From Chrysomallon squamiferum (lineage: Eukaryota > Mollusca > Gastropoda > Neomphalida > Peltospiridae): DNA of 64,000 nt. The stretch is from positions 12,735,415 through 12,799,414 of the forward strand of contig CM022679.1 in NCBI GenBank assembly GCA_012295275.1, in the 5' to 3' direction. The notes beneath the pieces are model-generated. The model worked only from the letters and a program-made list of their open reading frames with translations, searched no databases and was not told the origin of the DNA. The position numbers and the translations under genes are program-made. Shown one piece after another: positions 1-11,649 of this stretch (its first letter is position 1; every line of letters starts with the position of its first letter).

Positions 1-738
1 CATCATATGTACATTTTTTTCATACCCCAGCTTTTAAAAAATGTTTTTGAAAGAACTGAATCAGAAAATTTCTACCTGAGAAATACCATGATAAAAACAT
101 TATATATTTATAAACAGTAATTACTTCACTACATAATTCATTGTATTAATACTTCTATGACCAATATAAAAGTTAATCCTAGGGTTCAATATTCAAAATT
201 ATTCGAAAACTGGTGCATTAAAAAAAGACAAAAAAAAAGACTGAGTTAAATGTTTGATATCTGATATAAAGATACTAAATTATAAATTTGAACTTTTAAA
301 ACCAGCATAATTTCTCGAAAAACTTTTGTCAAACGTAACATGTTTATGTGTGTGTTTGTTAGAAAGGTCATTTAACTCATTTTTGTTCAGTCCATCAATC
401 TTTATGCTTCTGTTATGTTTTTACTGTTGTTGTTTGACATACAAAAATACATTAATGTTAGTGTTTCCGATTATTAATTTTTGTAACTGTTTTTTTTTTT
501 CTTCTTTTAATTTCACATTTTAAAATAATAATCAATATCTATCCTGGTTTGACAAAGACAAGATGAATTAAAAAATGCTTCATATGTGAGATTAAAACAA
601 AGAAATTAATAAATAAATAACATTATTTTAGTATTCCGTCTTCTACACTTGTGACCTTTTTGAGTATAGTGTTAAATTCTGAATGTGGGGTTAACATGAA
701 CAACAAAAATGTTAGAAGTGAAAGACACTACTACTTAC
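1..738 (-). other. PKC intron (downstream of the glycine-loop exon)
   Basis: AT-rich intronic DNA with short A and T tracts. No kinase-domain exon continuing after the glycine loop was recognised on the minus strand. A short plus-strand open frame at 326-523 is Phe/Leu/Cys-rich and has no recognisable family, so it is not called. Confidence 0.8.
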
Positions 739-864
739 TTTGCCAAAACTACCTTTGCCTAGAACTGTTAAAAAGTTGAAATCACTAGCTCTCACTATGT
801 CTTGCCGACTTGTGTTCTTTGCATTATCAGAGGGAATTGCTCGTTTTTCATTTCTTTCTTGCCT
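739..864 (-). CDS. PRKCA/PRKCB-like: Conventional protein kinase C, V3 hinge and start of the kinase domain
   Basis: This 126-bp, 42-codon, phase-0 exon follows a TTACTTTCAG acceptor (first base 864) and ends at a GTAAGTAG donor (731-738). The peptide opens RQERNEKRAIPSDNAKN (regulatory-catalytic hinge), then ASDFNFLTVLGKGSFGK. The last part is the entry to the kinase domain with the nucleotide-binding glycine loop GxGxxG. Kinase exons after the loop (VAIK lysine, activation loop, AGC tail) are not found in 1-738 and presumably lie before the window. The variable hinge is where protease cleavage makes the catalytic PKM fragment in some PKCs; nothing specific for that is visible here. The next frame-compatible exon must start with Val, as in the family. 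Confidence is high because motif, phase and splice sites agree. Confidence 0.96.
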
Positions 865-2618
865 CTGAAAGTAAATAATATAAATAATTTAAATAATAAT
901 AATAATAAAGAAGAAAAATATTAAGATGATGATGAAGAACTTTAGGAGTAATAATACGCAAAAATAGTTATTATGACAAATAATAATAATAATAATAATA
1001 ACTACAGTAAAAAAGTGCCAAAACATTTCTTTTTTTTAAAATATTTTTAAAATAATAGGAAGACCAAATCAAATAACTTGAGGATAAAATGAATATCACA
1101 AATATAGCATACTGGACTAATTAACAAAAAAATAAATGTTGAAAAGAAATGTATCTACCAACAGCAACGTACAGCATAATGTCCTCATTAACAAAAATTA
1201 TGTTAGAGACAAATGATGTCTACAAACTCAAAAGTAAACACCAATACAAAAAAAAAAAAAAAAGTAAACTAACCTCATCATCAATGACCATTGCAGTTAT
1301 TAGTAAAATATCTCAACACAGTATATTATAAAGTTTAAATCCTCTTTCTCTTGAATCTGAAGAGTTTTTATCTCTAACAAACAGCTCACTTGCAGACAAA
1401 CAATTAGCTTGTTAAAGCCACGCAATAGATATTATACCGCATCAGACAGGACAAATATGTTACACCTCTGAGTGTTAGATAAGAAATGGCAACATTTTTC
1501 ATTTACATACTTATTTGTCCATCAATTATTTATGGAATTAACCAAATGTGTGCAAGAACACCCCATAAACACACTTGTTATGCGCAAAAGTCATGAACAT
1601 TTTCCATTCCAGTGGTATTACATGGCCGCAACATGTGGACCTGTGATGTAATTATTGCCAGTAGTGCTGTCAGACAATAGAGCATTTTGCCATTAATCAG
1701 CCATTAATTTCTCAATGTGACCAACTGGCTGTAGACTTATTGGTTTAAAGCTGCATGAAATTCCATCACGCAAATTAGATAATTTGATTTGAAAGCCTTT
1801 AGAACAACATGCTGCATTGTTTGTGTTTTAATTTCTTTTTTCCCCTAATTTTTTTTTTTTTTTTTTATTTTACAAGCTTCATTGGTTCTCCTGTCAAAGT
1901 GTCAGACTCACTGGCACGGGGTCAAATCTTAGTTCAGGACTGTCATTTAACATCCAAATTAAAGCCACAACAGAGATTGATAACCTACTAACAACTTTAA
2001 TTTTTTGATTAACAGAATACAACACTGGTTTAATCATGTATTATCATGTGCCATGATTCCAATTATACAATAGTCTTATTGTCAATAACTATTACAAAAT
2101 TACACCAAATTACACAAACAATTAAAGTATTATAAAAGTAAACTGTAAAATGTTATCCTATCAGCCAAAATTGGTCACCAATGACAATTACAGTATTATA
2201 TAAATTAGCAGTTAAGAATCTTTTGTGTATTTTTCCACAAGAAAGAAAACAAACACACCACAACATTTTAATAAATCAGCTGTATTGCATTGGGTGGAAT
2301 GGGAATTAGCTCAATGAGTGCTCTCAGAAGAACTGATCCTTTCATCTACCATAGACAAGATATACAATATACCAAGATTAAATTCTGTATTTGTTGTTTT
2401 TAGAAAAGAGAACAGAAACAAAACAGAAAGAAAAATAGAAAGAAATAAAACAGAAATTTACATCAACTTGTTATCAGTTGTTAATATTATCTGACACTAT
2501 ATGCTGAATGAATTTTTTTTTTTTAAAATACAGCACAAATATTTAAAGAAAAAAAATACACCATGACATAAGCAACAAGTAACAGCTAACAAAGAAAGGA
2601 AAGAAAAGAAAGAATCAC
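865..2618 (-). other. PKC intron between hinge exon and C2-end exon (1754 bp)
   Basis: Contains (TAA)n stretches near 890-908 and 981-1001, an A-run at 1250-1263 and a long T-run near 1849-1866. Between about 1440 and 1800 the sequence is non-repetitive, with several homeodomain-type ATTA/TAAT cores (see findings). The stretch 1867-2000, just after the T-run, looks on the minus strand like sequence ending in a poly-A tail, but no repeat family could be named. Confidence 0.8.
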
Positions 2619-2855
2619 CTGAACTTGAAGTTTGTTTTTGAGCTCTTCAATTGTGGGTTCAATTTCATCACTAACTGGTATCCCATAAAACTCCCCTCCT
2701 CCTGGCTGAGCAGTTTGAACCAGCCATCAGCTGGATTCTTTATCACCTCGGAGATGCCAAAAGACAGGGAACCCATAAAATCATTTCGAGTTGTCCTGTC
2801 CCAGTCCCAGATCTCCAGGGACAGTCTTTTTGAAGCATCTTCAGGTGTAAGATCA
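2619..2855 (-). CDS. PRKCA/PRKCB-like: Conventional protein kinase C, C2 end and hinge exon, with a one-base frame break
   Basis: This exon lies between a CCTCCACAG acceptor (first base 2855) and a GTGATT donor at 2613-2618. One base completes the split Phe codon. The next peptide reads [10 protein letters not shown], then [18 protein letters not shown], supplying the remaining three calcium-binding Asp residues (246, 248 and 254 in PKC alpha numbering), then [11 protein letters not shown]. The frame is lost inside the minus-strand GGGG run (plus-strand CCCC at 2693-2696). The frame as written gives SFMGYQ, while the next frame gives the expected [10 protein letters not shown] and continues open to the donor. 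The exon is 237 bp. Splice phases on both sides require 238 bp, which would give exactly 79 codons after the first base. The exon is otherwise intact, so a single missing G (sequencing or assembly error, or a real deletion) explains everything. Confidence 0.93.
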
Positions 2856-3931
2856 CTGTGGAGGAGTATAATAAAATTGTTTTGTAGTTTTATTGTCTGT
2901 GTGTGTAATTACACTAGTCCTACTGTTAGTAAGTATACAAAATTACACCACAGTCTTACACAAATAATTAAAGTATTATAAAATTACATTACATTTTGTC
3001 ATATGACTTAAACTGCTGAATGCAGTCAAACTGATATTAATGGATCAGAATGCTGGCAGTAATAATTAAGGTTTGAAAAATACTGATTGATTTTAAAAAG
3101 AAAGTGATAGACCCTGTTTTGAGAGAAAAACATTACTGAAAAATTTCATAGCTGCAGGTGAAAAATATAAATGGATTAATGATTATAATGCTGACAGAAT
3201 TTGAATATTAATTTAACTTTTATAAACAATTCTCTGTATGGAACATTATTCAATGGTTGGGAAATAGCAATAATTTTGGAAGCAGTTCACAGATTTGCAT
3301 ATTTCTGGTATAATTTAAAAGCACAGTTGTATACACACTAAATACCAAACAATTTTTAATAATAAATAAAGCAATTTTAAAGACTCATTTTATAATAGAA
3401 AATGTGTTGCATTCAGCACTCTTTGGGCTATTCTTTATGATTAATGCCAACAAAACTTTTATACACAGGTTGTTTCAAACAGGTAAGCACATACCATTGC
3501 CTTTCATTACATCAGTCATTTCAGTGACAATTTCTTCTGATGTAATAATTCTGATGGAAGAAATCTGTTGCTGAATCTTTTATGTAACGTTATGTATTTT
3601 GTAATAAAAATAAACATGATGGAGATACAGACATAAAATATTGATTGGAAAATTAATGAATCACACATGGCAGTCACATTTCTTCATAATAAATTTAATA
3701 TGTGCTAAAACAAAGTAATAATAATTTTTTAAAAAGTAAGACAAAGAAATGAAAAGAAAAGATTTTTACATTCAATTAAATTATTTTCAAAATAATAATA
3801 ATAATAATAAAAAATTATCTGAAATGTATTAAACTGGAATTATAAGTAAAAAAAAAAAAAAAAAAATTAAAAAACATCCCTGTCAGAGGTAATTCAGAAC
3901 AAATGAATATTTTATAAATGTTTTTTCTTAC
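2856..3931 (-). other. PKC intron inside the C2 domain (1076 bp)
   Basis: Plain AT-rich intron. It holds a short (AAT)n block near 3790-3810 and an A-run near 3848-3866. No other feature seen. Confidence 0.85.
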
Positions 3932-4088
3932 AATGTAAAAGATTCATTCCATATTGGATTTAGAGTGGCCTTCACTGTCCTAGTTTTCTTCTTTGTTTTG
4001 TTACTTTCATCAGGAATGAGTTTCACTTTGCAGTAAGGGTCAGCAAGTCCATTTGGGTCCATGGGAGGCAAGTTTCGAGCTTCTCTTA
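3932..4088 (-). CDS. PRKCA/PRKCB-like: Conventional protein kinase C, central C2-domain exon
   Basis: This 157-bp exon runs from an ATTTCAG acceptor (first base 4088) to a GTAAGA donor at 3926-3931. Two bases finish a split Val codon, 51 codons follow, and two bases start a split Phe codon. The peptide includes [17 protein letters not shown] and continues through a basic stretch ([14 protein letters not shown]) to NPIWNESFT. The Asp of MDPNG and the Asp of ADPY correspond to two of the five calcium-coordinating aspartates of classical C2 domains (positions 187 and 193 in PKC alpha). The lysine-rich strand is the phosphatidylserine/PIP2-binding face. Calcium-dependent membrane docking is therefore expected from family knowledge. 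No substitutions at key residues were seen. Confidence 0.96.
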
Positions 4089-4393
4089 CTGAAATATTGA
4101 TGTTGTCATTTAAAAACTGAACTGTCTTTCATGGTTTTTACTGATTTGTTTTAGGTACATATAGGTTATAAGCAAAGACCCTATTATAATGAACTAATAA
4201 AACAATTCATTCAACATTCAAACATGCTCACATACATATATTTATTGTTAAATGTTTACCATAATAAGTTATAGGTTATAAATGGTCTAAATAATTAAAT
4301 TTTAAGATGTGATGAATATTTTGCAAAGCAGCACTAAGACATTAAATGCTTAAATAATCATATGAAATGAACATCTTAAATGTTAAAGGTGTG

Positions 4394-4830
4394 AAAGTTA
4401 AATATTACCATATTAACTTGGGATGAATATCTACAATATGAATTGTTTGCCAGTCACATATTTAAATAATTCTGGGTGAAAATTGAGCTTATAAAAAAAT
4501 CTGAAATATCTATCATATCAACTACTTTATCCAGATATATCCTAGATATTAATTTTCTTATTCTTATTAAATGTTTACAGTTAAATATTAAGATAATAAC
4601 TTGGGATAAATACTTAGAACAGCAACTGTGATAGTCAAATATTTAAATAGCATATCTTATGTCTGAAAATTCAATACTGTTTTTAAAAAATAATAGGGAA
4701 TGAATATCTACAGTATCATCTGCTTTATGTATATAGATATACTAAATATTTATTTTTGTATTCTTAATGAAAATTTACAGTTAAATATTTACAGGATAAT
4801 ACTGGATGAATATCTTGCATATCACCAATA
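4394..4830. repeat. Decayed tandem array, ~190-bp unit, about 2.3 copies
   Basis: The phrase AGTTAAATATT followed by a GGGATGAATATCT-like block recurs at 4396, 4579 and 4779 (spacings 183 and 200). Further in-register matches are CATATTTAAATA and a block ending TATTCTTATTAAATG or TATTCTTAATGAAAA just before the next copy. Confidence 0.75.
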
Positions 4831-5119
4831 TCAGAAATTATGTCAATGGTTTTGTCATATTATTCATTCTTAAGAAATTATCAGTGTTCCAACTTAAGGA
4901 TCACTTGTATTTCATTATTTAAATGTCAAGCATTTATGATGTAAATTTTTTTCATTGATGGCACTAACATAAAACCAGCTTTCTGTAATTACCTAGGTAA
5001 CATATTTCTGAGGACCTCTTGAAATCATGTGTATGCATGTGTTTGTATTTCCTCTCTCAATTCAATGTAATAGTGACCTATTATTATAACCTAAATTTAT
5101 TAATTAATTAATACTGCAT

Positions 5120-5260
5120 AATGTTTGTATGATGTATATGTATGCATATGTGTATATGTACATGTATATGTAAATATGTGTGTGTGTGGCTGTGTGTGTG
5201 TGTGTTTGTATGTATACATATGTATAAACATGCATCTGTGCATGTGCATGTACACATACA
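5120..5260. repeat. TG/TA-rich alternating purine-pyrimidine tract
   Basis: Imperfect ATGTATATGTG and (TG)n repeats, with a perfect TGTGTGTGTGTG core near 5190-5203. Confidence 0.85.
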
Positions 5261-6390
5261 ACTGTCTGAATGCTTAGAGTACATCAGTGCTATATAAAAC
5301 AGCCTTGCCATGAGAGCAATAGTTTTAATTTATCTCAATAATTTAACCTGGAGTCCTCAAATAGAAGAAGAATGGGGGGGGGTGGAAAAGGAAAAAGAAA
5401 ATTAAGAACAAAATTTTTTGCCTTTGGGAAATCTGTAATGACAGGTTCTGTGCTAATTTTGTCAACATAGAGAGACATGTGAAATACAATCAATATATAC
5501 CATCAGGAGAAGCCAGTATGTGTACCTCATTCTCACATATGGCCAACAACAGGGTGCATTATTGATTGGTATCTTCACATTTAACATAGAAATATGTGTA
5601 TATGATGGTTTATCCAGTGCATATAATATGTAAAACTAAAATTATTTTAAAATATATAAAACTGTTTCACATATCTTTGAACAGTATTAAATGAATCAGT
5701 TAATATCCATCATGTGTACCTCTACATATTCCAAAAATGCTTTTATGGAAAAAAAAATCTTTAAGAATTTTTAATGAAATTAACTGATCCATTTTTATTA
5801 TTTTTTTATTGTTATTTTTCAACATCTCAGCATATTTTATATTAGCATTACAACAGATATAATGACTCAGAGATATATTCTTTAGGTAAGAAACATGAAA
5901 TAGAAAAACTGCTCTTTTCATTAATCCATTAGGTTTTTTTTATATATACACTCATTTTCACAAAAGCTGTGCCAGAGAAATAATCATAGAGGCATCATGT
6001 TTGTGTCAAAGATAAAATATTTAATCATTACTGCTTAATTATTATTAATATACAAGTATCAAAAACTTTAATAAGGTGCAGGACTTTGGTGAAAAGGGAT
6101 TCTATAGTTGTGGTGATAAAACTTTAAAAAACAAAATAAATAAATAAAAGTAACTGATGATTAGTAAAAATAAAAATAAGTAGGTGTGATCTGGGAGTTT
6201 ACTTTGTAAATCCATGTTTTCTTTACTTACTTTATAAAGTACATTGTACTGGAATTAAAAAATCTTAAATTAATAATAAAAGAAATTTATAATACCATTT
6301 TTGAATCACTAGCATTATGTCTTGTTGATTTGTTGTTTTTGTTTTGTTAAAATGTTTCCAGGACTTTTTTTTTTTTATTAGTTTAATTAC

Positions 6391-6519
6391 CTTCTACTAG
6401 AAGCTTGCCATTAGAATGAAGGACCTTGACATCAATGCGACCTCTTCTCTCCGTATGGTCAATTCCACACAATTTTGGCACATTCATTTCACATCGTTTG
6501 TGAACATTCATGTCACATG
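6391..6519 (-). CDS. PRKCA/PRKCB-like: Conventional protein kinase C, exon for the C1B end and C2 start
   Basis: This 129-bp internal exon lies between a CATTGCAG acceptor (its first base is 6519) and a GTAATT donor at 6385-6390. Two bases complete a Ser codon split with the previous exon. Then 42 codons follow and one base is left over. The peptide begins [17 protein letters not shown] and completes the C1B zinc ligands (Cys-X2-Cys-X4-His-X2-Cys-X7-Cys), so all eight metal ligands of C1B are intact across the two exons. It then reads [10 protein letters not shown], the conserved linker and first strand of the PKC C2 domain, ending NGKLLVE. The phases fit both neighbouring exons exactly. The linker-to-C2 order is the C1-C2 layout of conventional isoforms; novel PKCs place C2 first. 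This supports a classical, calcium-responsive enzyme. Confidence 0.95.
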
Positions 6520-7796
6520 CTGCAATGACAAAAAATACATTTACAAATTATTTAAACATTTTATCAAAGATTTCTGAAGGTCATTAATCTGTCTGACTTT
6601 TATACTGTTACTTTCCCATCAGGTATAGATCATATAATTAAAGCAGATGAAAATATGTATGTCATGTTATGTCATGTCTGTGTTTGTTGTTTGTTGTGTA
6701 TTTGTATGCTGTATGTACATCCTTTCTAATGAGTGTGTATCTGTGTGATTTGCAAACATATGTAAATGGCATTTATAGACTTCAGTGCATGTATCTCTCT
6801 ACATATGAGTTTGTGTATGTCTATGAATGTTTTGAGACATATTTATAATAAATTTCATAATTTGCATGAGTTTGTACGTTTGTTAACTTACATCAGCAGG
6901 GATGCTCCTTTCACATACTTTTATAAACACATTCTACAAGTGCAGATGCCCCTTTCAGACAGTTTACAAGCATCTTACATTAGACTAAATGACATCAGCA
7001 GTGCTGTATTCTATAGAATTGGTGTTAGCCGTGAACACTGGACAATTTCGTTGCTCACTATCTAATTCATTAACCTTCTAACACATGCCAGACTATCATG
7101 AAGAAACTCGGGATGTGAATGTAATGAAAAATGAACCAGAACTAAAAGGCAAAGAAACCTTCCATACAAGTGTATCATGTAATTACATCAGTCATGAGAA
7201 AATGAGGTGAAAAAAAAGAGTTACAACTTGTTTCTTGTGACAAGTCTTCAACTTAATATCATTAGTCGTTATCTAGCCCAAAGGATCTACTACATGGATT
7301 TAAATTCTGAACCACAGAGCAACAAAAATCAATCAAGTAAAAAACATTCAGTTTAGCTTCTACTGGGATTTTAATTTTTACATTTCAAATTTTTTTATTG
7401 TTGTTGTTACTTTTTTGGCATGATATGAACATGGAAAAGCAATTATAGAGTTCTGTTTAACGATGTCTTTATGTCAATTTGGTGAGACTGAAAGGTATGT
7501 CTGATGAGACTGAAATGTAAGCATGAATGTTTGAAATAAATTTTAGAAATAAGTGACAGGTATTAAAATAACTGATGAAATTATGATACGGTCTCTTTTC
7601 AAAGAGATATCACACTGATATCTTACTTTCTTTAATCTCTGCATATCAATTCCCATGTTTTAATAATGGACTGCTTAAGGTTGTGATAAAAATAAAAATA
7701 ATAATGATAATCCTACACTGCAAATGCCATCAAGAGACAAAAAAAGATGAAACAGCCTCATTGTTTTCTTTCTTTGACTGACATCCATGTCAAAAT

Positions 7797-7820
7797 GAAG
7801 AAGAAGAAGAAGAAGAAGAA
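7797..7820. repeat. (AAG)8 microsatellite
   Basis: Perfect AAG trinucleotide run inside the intron between the C1B exons. Confidence 0.95.
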
Positions 7821-9494
7821 AAAACAAATCTTGTAATTACAAAGTATTGGGTTGTAATCCCAGCAGACAGAAGGGAAATTAAACTGTAATATAACTCAGC
7901 TGTTCGGTTCTGATATTTGTAGCAAATACATCAGATTATTTTCAACCTCAGAGAACAATATCAAATACATTTCAGTTCTTTCATTAGATACAATCTTCTT
8001 TCTGCAAGACTGTTTATTAATTGTAGCTACAGTCATTACATTTTGCTACATGTACATATGCATCTTTATGAGTTTGTGCTTACAGGTGTGTGCATGCATG
8101 CATGGATGCATTCATGTGGGCAGGTGGTTATGGAAATGCCAAAAGAATTACACAGTTTGGAGATGTTTGGGGATAAGTATCATATATATAAAATATTACT
8201 TTATGTAAAATGAGGTCCATAGTAACATTATTACCAATAAAAATCAAAACACAAAATGTATTCTGAATGACATTACCATCATTTTCATTTCAAAAATTAA
8301 ACACACAACTATCCTAATATTAATTGTAAGGCCTACTGAAAGGCATAAAATGTTGTAAGTAAACAAATTCATTCAAAAAAATATAAAACTAATTAAAATA
8401 GAAATGTGTCCAAAAAAGAATTTCTAAAAAGATTTTGTAGAAGTCAGTTGAATACTAAGTCACAAACACTAAGTAATGAGAAAGCAGTATCACAGAAATC
8501 TGTATCACAACTAAATCTCAGTTATTTTGCATATAAATTGCAATATGCCAGCCATGAACCTTTTTTCTGTGGATATGGATATGTTTAAGTTTTAGCATAT
8601 GTGTCTATAAAAGAACTTTTCAGGTAGTTACCATAAGCATATGTGTTATATTACCACAGAAGGGAGAGGGATTTTTTTTTTGTATTTTTTTGTTTGTTCT
8701 TAGGTAACACTGAGCTCAGATCTTAATTTAACACAAACCCTCTAACAGTTACATCATTAAAGAACCATCCTTCTTATTTAAACTGCCATTTACATCTTCC
8801 CGTTTGATGTTGGTTTTAGAAAAACCATTTACCTTTACAAAAGCCTACTACCAATCTGATAGTATTGATCACATCACTGAGTCCATGTAGGCAGATAATT
8901 TAAAAGAAATTTCATTCACAAGGACACAGGCGATGGAATGAAGATCGATTTTTAAGTATCAAATTTTGCATCACCTGAGCAACAAAAACGGTGAAATGAT
9001 GCAGAATGGCTATATTTATCCTCAGGTATTATTACAGGATGCATCTTTAATACGCTGGTGTGCTATCACTGTTATTTCACCAGATATTCTTCTTATTATT
9101 ATTATTATTATTATTTAGCTGGAGTCTAATATCATTTAATGATGTGAACAAACCTGATAGTAAAATGATGGCATACAAATAGCTAAAATGTATTTAGAAT
9201 ACTTGGTGTATTTTGGGGGTTTTTTTTTTACAAGTTTTTAAGATTGCTAACCAAACTTTGCTAATAATAAAGTATATCAATAAAATAGAAAGAGCTTCAT
9301 ACATCAAAAATAGAAGAAAGAAAGTGGGGAGTGACGTATGCATACCTCTCTGCACATATTACTTCATTGTTAAATCACTGACATACTTTCTTATCAACAA
9401 ACATTGGTAACCAATGAAATGTTAATTTAAATTAAAAATGCATATATATGTTATTGTTTTTGAGGGATTTCGGGATTTTTTTTTTTTTATTTTT

Positions 9495-9520
9495 GTTTAT
9501 TTATTTATTTATTTATTTTA
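9495..9520. repeat. (TTTA)n microsatellite
   Basis: Tetranucleotide run just after a T-run. A matching (AAAT)n run in the opposite sense lies at 9710-9734, flanking the exon at 9560-9668, so the two could pair across the exon in RNA. Confidence 0.9.
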
Positions 9521-9554
9521 TGACAACAAAATAATTTTTAAATTAATGTTTTTA

Positions 9555-9707
<153 letters not shown>

Positions 9708-10819
9708 TTAAATAAATAAATAAATAAATAAATACAAATAGAAAACTTATGTCAACAGAACCACAACAGAAATAAACATTGGCATGCTTTAGTAACTGAC
9801 AACATATAATAAAAAAATAAAATTTGACCAAACTATAAACATATAAACACATTAATTAATTAAAACATCTCACACAATTTAGTAAACTTGTTATTGTAAA
9901 CACTATAGCCTGAACTCACAGCTAAACCCAGACTGCAAGAAACTGCAAGTTAGAAATTCAAGGTAGAAAATTCTGTTAATTAAAAAAAACATACACATTT
10001 TATTTTCTAAGCAAATTTGATTTTTAGCATATTCTTCTCTATCCATTTAATAACAAACATTTTTCAAATATATATTTTTTAATTGCTAGCTAATTAAAAC
10101 CAAACAGACACTGAATAAAGCAATGAGCTCAGGAATAAACATTAGAAGAGCTGGTACAATTTAACTGATGGCAAAAAGATGATAACTCTTGTATCCACAT
10201 TTAGTAATAATAATACATATACATAACAGAAATATCACTGTTTGAAACAAATATCCATGTCAAAGATCATGTTACTGATTTGTTTAATTTAAATAGAATA
10301 TAAACTGAAAATTAAATTTTAAAACAGATGATGCTGATATTAAGATCAAATGTCTTTTTATTAAATAATAATAATAAAATAACAGTTAAAAAAAAAAATA
10401 ATAATAATAACAATAATAAAAAACAATGCTGTTTTGACATGACTTGATTTGAAATTTATCAGTTCTTTATTAGAAATAATTTTATGAAGTAAAGATTGAA
10501 TTACGTTTTCTGTTCTGAAATACGTTATCCATCCCAAGCTAACAAAATAATTAAATACAGAAAATCAAATTCAACAAAGCAAAACTGGAAAAATAAAATG
10601 AAAATAAAACAAACTCATTTTATTGTATAAAACATTCTGTTTCCCCACATAAAATATCATGAAGTAATTTAAATGGTGACTAATAGCACAGAATAAGTGT
10701 TAAATATCTGTTTTACAGTTAAATTATGACAGGAATGAAATGAAAAATGTGATTGGTTATGATTCTGGCCTGAATTATATATATATATATAGCTGTTATT
10801 TCTTTTTACAGAATGTAAA

Positions 10820-10863
10820 TTGTCACACACAAATATATATATATATATATTTGTGTGTGACAA
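10820..10863. repeat. Perfect 44-bp palindrome with (TA)n centre
   Basis: The two halves, each 22 bases, are exact reverse complements. The arm TGTCACACACAAATATATA is followed at once by its complement, with no loop. Pairing stops at 10819/10864. An unpaired (TA)n tract lies about 40 bp to the left. Confidence 0.95.
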
Positions 10864-11079
10864 AAAACAGATAAAACAGATATTTAAAAAGAAAAATTGA
10901 ATAAAGCTGAACCTGTCTATGACAGCCAGTCAGCTGTTACAGAGAGGTGGTTGTCATTCTGAGTAAAAAGATTTTGAAAAAAAGGAAATGCACTTGGAGA
11001 AACACCGAGGTAGCCATCATATAACAGCAAACAAGACAATATTTTAAAAACAAACTATACTTAACAATAAACTGTGATG

Positions 11080-11231
11080 ATAATAATAATAATAATAATA
11101 ATGAACAATGAACATAAATACTTCACTAAAATAAACACAATTATTACAGACAAGACATGCTAGAAATAATATGACAAAATATATTAATATTTACATTAAT
11201 AAAAAATAAAAAAAGAATATGTTTATTTTAA

Positions 11232-11278
<47 letters not shown>
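11080..11278. repeat. (AAT)n microsatellites
   Basis: Two trinucleotide runs, at 11080-11103 and 11231-11278; the second is about 15 perfect units. A TA and GA low-complexity stretch follows to about 11371. Confidence 0.95.
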
Positions 11279-11279
<1 letters not shown>

Positions 11280-11649
11280 GGTACTAGTAGTAGCAGTAAT
11301 AAATAAATAAATAAACTATGTGTGTATGTATATATATAGATATATATATACTGAGAGAGAGAGAAAAAGAGATTAAAAAAATGTAAAAGTCCATTCTAAA
11401 TAATTTCAATAAAAAAAGACAGAAACAGAAGCAGAAACATTTTTTTTTCAATAATTGCTTTAAAATATAAACTATCTTTACACAACCCAAAAAATGAACA
11501 TCAAACATTTAGTCATTTTATACAATTTAAAGTGTGATTCACAAGTGTATTTTTATTTTTTTTTGGTTACTGAAACACTTTTCAAGAAGTATTGGTCTCT
11601 TATGAAGATTTACTCGTTTTGTTAAAAAAAGACTTAAGTGTTTATCTGT

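Larger units (their letters stand above)
4089..6390 (-). other. PKC intron (2302 bp)
   Basis: Holds a decayed tandem array of about 190-bp units at 4394-4830 (listed separately) and a TG/TA-rich low-complexity tract at 5120-5260. The remainder is AT-rich and featureless. A G8 run at about 5375 (plus strand) is unusual for this composition. Confidence 0.8.

Noticed and set aside
1867-2000. SINE with a poly-A tail on the minus strand
   Set aside because: Only the T-run edge fits. No A/B boxes, target-site duplication or second copy seen in the window.
2625-2981. 118-codon plus-strand frame
   Set aside because: Antisense shadow of the PKC C2 exon.
7909-7935. Inverted repeat TCTGATATTTG / CAAATACATCAGA
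   Set aside because: Short and imperfect (two-base insertion), within chance for this composition.
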